A stretch of DNA of 27,599 bases, from the IMG/VR virus record IMGVR_UViG_3300048691_000142, positions 1 to 27,599 of that record. One strand, 5' to 3'. Position 1 is the stretch's first letter; each line of letters begins with the position of its first letter. Positions 27,463 through 27,599 of the stretch are shown here, one piece after another. A model generated the notes under the pieces. That model had not been told where the DNA came from. It searched no databases and worked only from the letters and a program-made list of their open reading frames with translations. Both the position numbers and the translations under genes were made by a program. The stretch comes from a virus.

Positions 27463-27599
27463 CGACCGCCCGCGCCGTATGCGACAATTTCGCCGCCGTT
27501 ATCCCGCGCGGCAATCAACACGTCGCTTGCCTCGGCATGGCCCGCCGTCAAAACGCCCAGGGCGGCGTATGCCACAGACTCGGCGCGCATTGCTGCATT
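27459..27599 (-). CDS. 3' end of a gene entering from the right edge
   Basis: Forty-six codons are open from the right edge to TGA at 27461-27459, which overlaps the next start (GTGA). The visible sequence (MRAESVAYAALGVLTAGHAE, then SDVLIAARDNGGEIVAYGAG) is helix then strand. The product cannot be identified from this fragment. It belongs to the operon leading to the lysis genes. Confidence 0.5.
   Translation of the reverse strand, partial: NAAMRAESVAYAALGVLTAGHAEASDVLIAARDNGGEIVAYGAGGR

Noticed and set aside
1-27599. tRNA, rRNA, integrase, transposase or attachment site
   Set aside because: None was recognised on reading both strands; I could not run a covariance-model search, so a degenerate tRNA cannot be fully excluded.

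Overview
The window reads as a tailed bacteriophage (or a prophage-derived contig) of an alphaproteobacterium, most likely of the Rhodobacteraceae. Four things support this. There is a complete head/packaging gene set, a phage-type primase-helicase and recombination module, and a holin/amidase/spanin lysis cassette. A GapR-type (DUF2312) segment is also present, and that family is essentially alphaproteobacterial. I see no integrase, CI-type repressor, tRNA, rRNA, IS element or CRISPR array, so a temperate lifestyle is not shown. Both window edges cut genes; tail genes and any DNA polymerase are not in the window.

Layout. (1) 1-9879, minus strand. From right to left: an alanine/tyrosine/aspartate repeat protein, several very small genes, a two-TM protein, an Rmf/CrpP-like protein and a Cro-like HTH protein. 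Then follow the small and large terminase subunits, portal, DUF2213 prohead protease/scaffold (interrupted by an in-frame TAA), cement protein, major capsid protein, head-tail connector genes and a partial head morphogenesis protein. (2) 9880-10388, a 0.5-kb divergent intergenic region. It holds helically phased TGCAAC repeats, a (TA)n-rich tract, 11-bp direct repeats and a long inverted repeat around a perfect 16-bp palindrome. It is the best candidate for a replication origin and early control region. (3) 10389-17580, plus strand: primase-helicase, SF2 helicase, short RecD-like helicase, VRR-NUC nuclease, YqaJ exonuclease, a candidate recombination partner, an HTH protein and a broken small gene, closed by a bidirectional terminator. 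A ribbon-helix-helix gene lies antisense inside this module. (4) 17620-21321, minus strand: a YdaS/Cro-like regulator, an HD-GapR-HNH fusion, an ASCH-like protein, a zinc-ribbon protein and a DNA methyltransferase. (5) 21473-25495, plus strand: about 17 very small, mostly unknown genes in a tightly overlapping operon, including a secreted SleB-type cell wall hydrolase. (6) 25624-27599, minus strand: partial gene, membrane proteins, XhlA-like protein, amidase, Pam3-gp28-like holin and nested i-/o-spanins.

How it may work together. The helicases, VRR-NUC and YqaJ exonuclease replicate and recombine the genome, probably with host DNA polymerase. The HTH, RHH and YdaS-like proteins are candidate regulators of three divergent promoter regions that share a TTTACA(A)TGTAAA-like palindrome. 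The minus-strand late genes build heads and lyse the cell. Three reading-frame defects stand out: a TAA in the DUF2213 gene and two apparent 1-nt losses in C5 and G4 runs. They may be real decay, recoding or sequence error.
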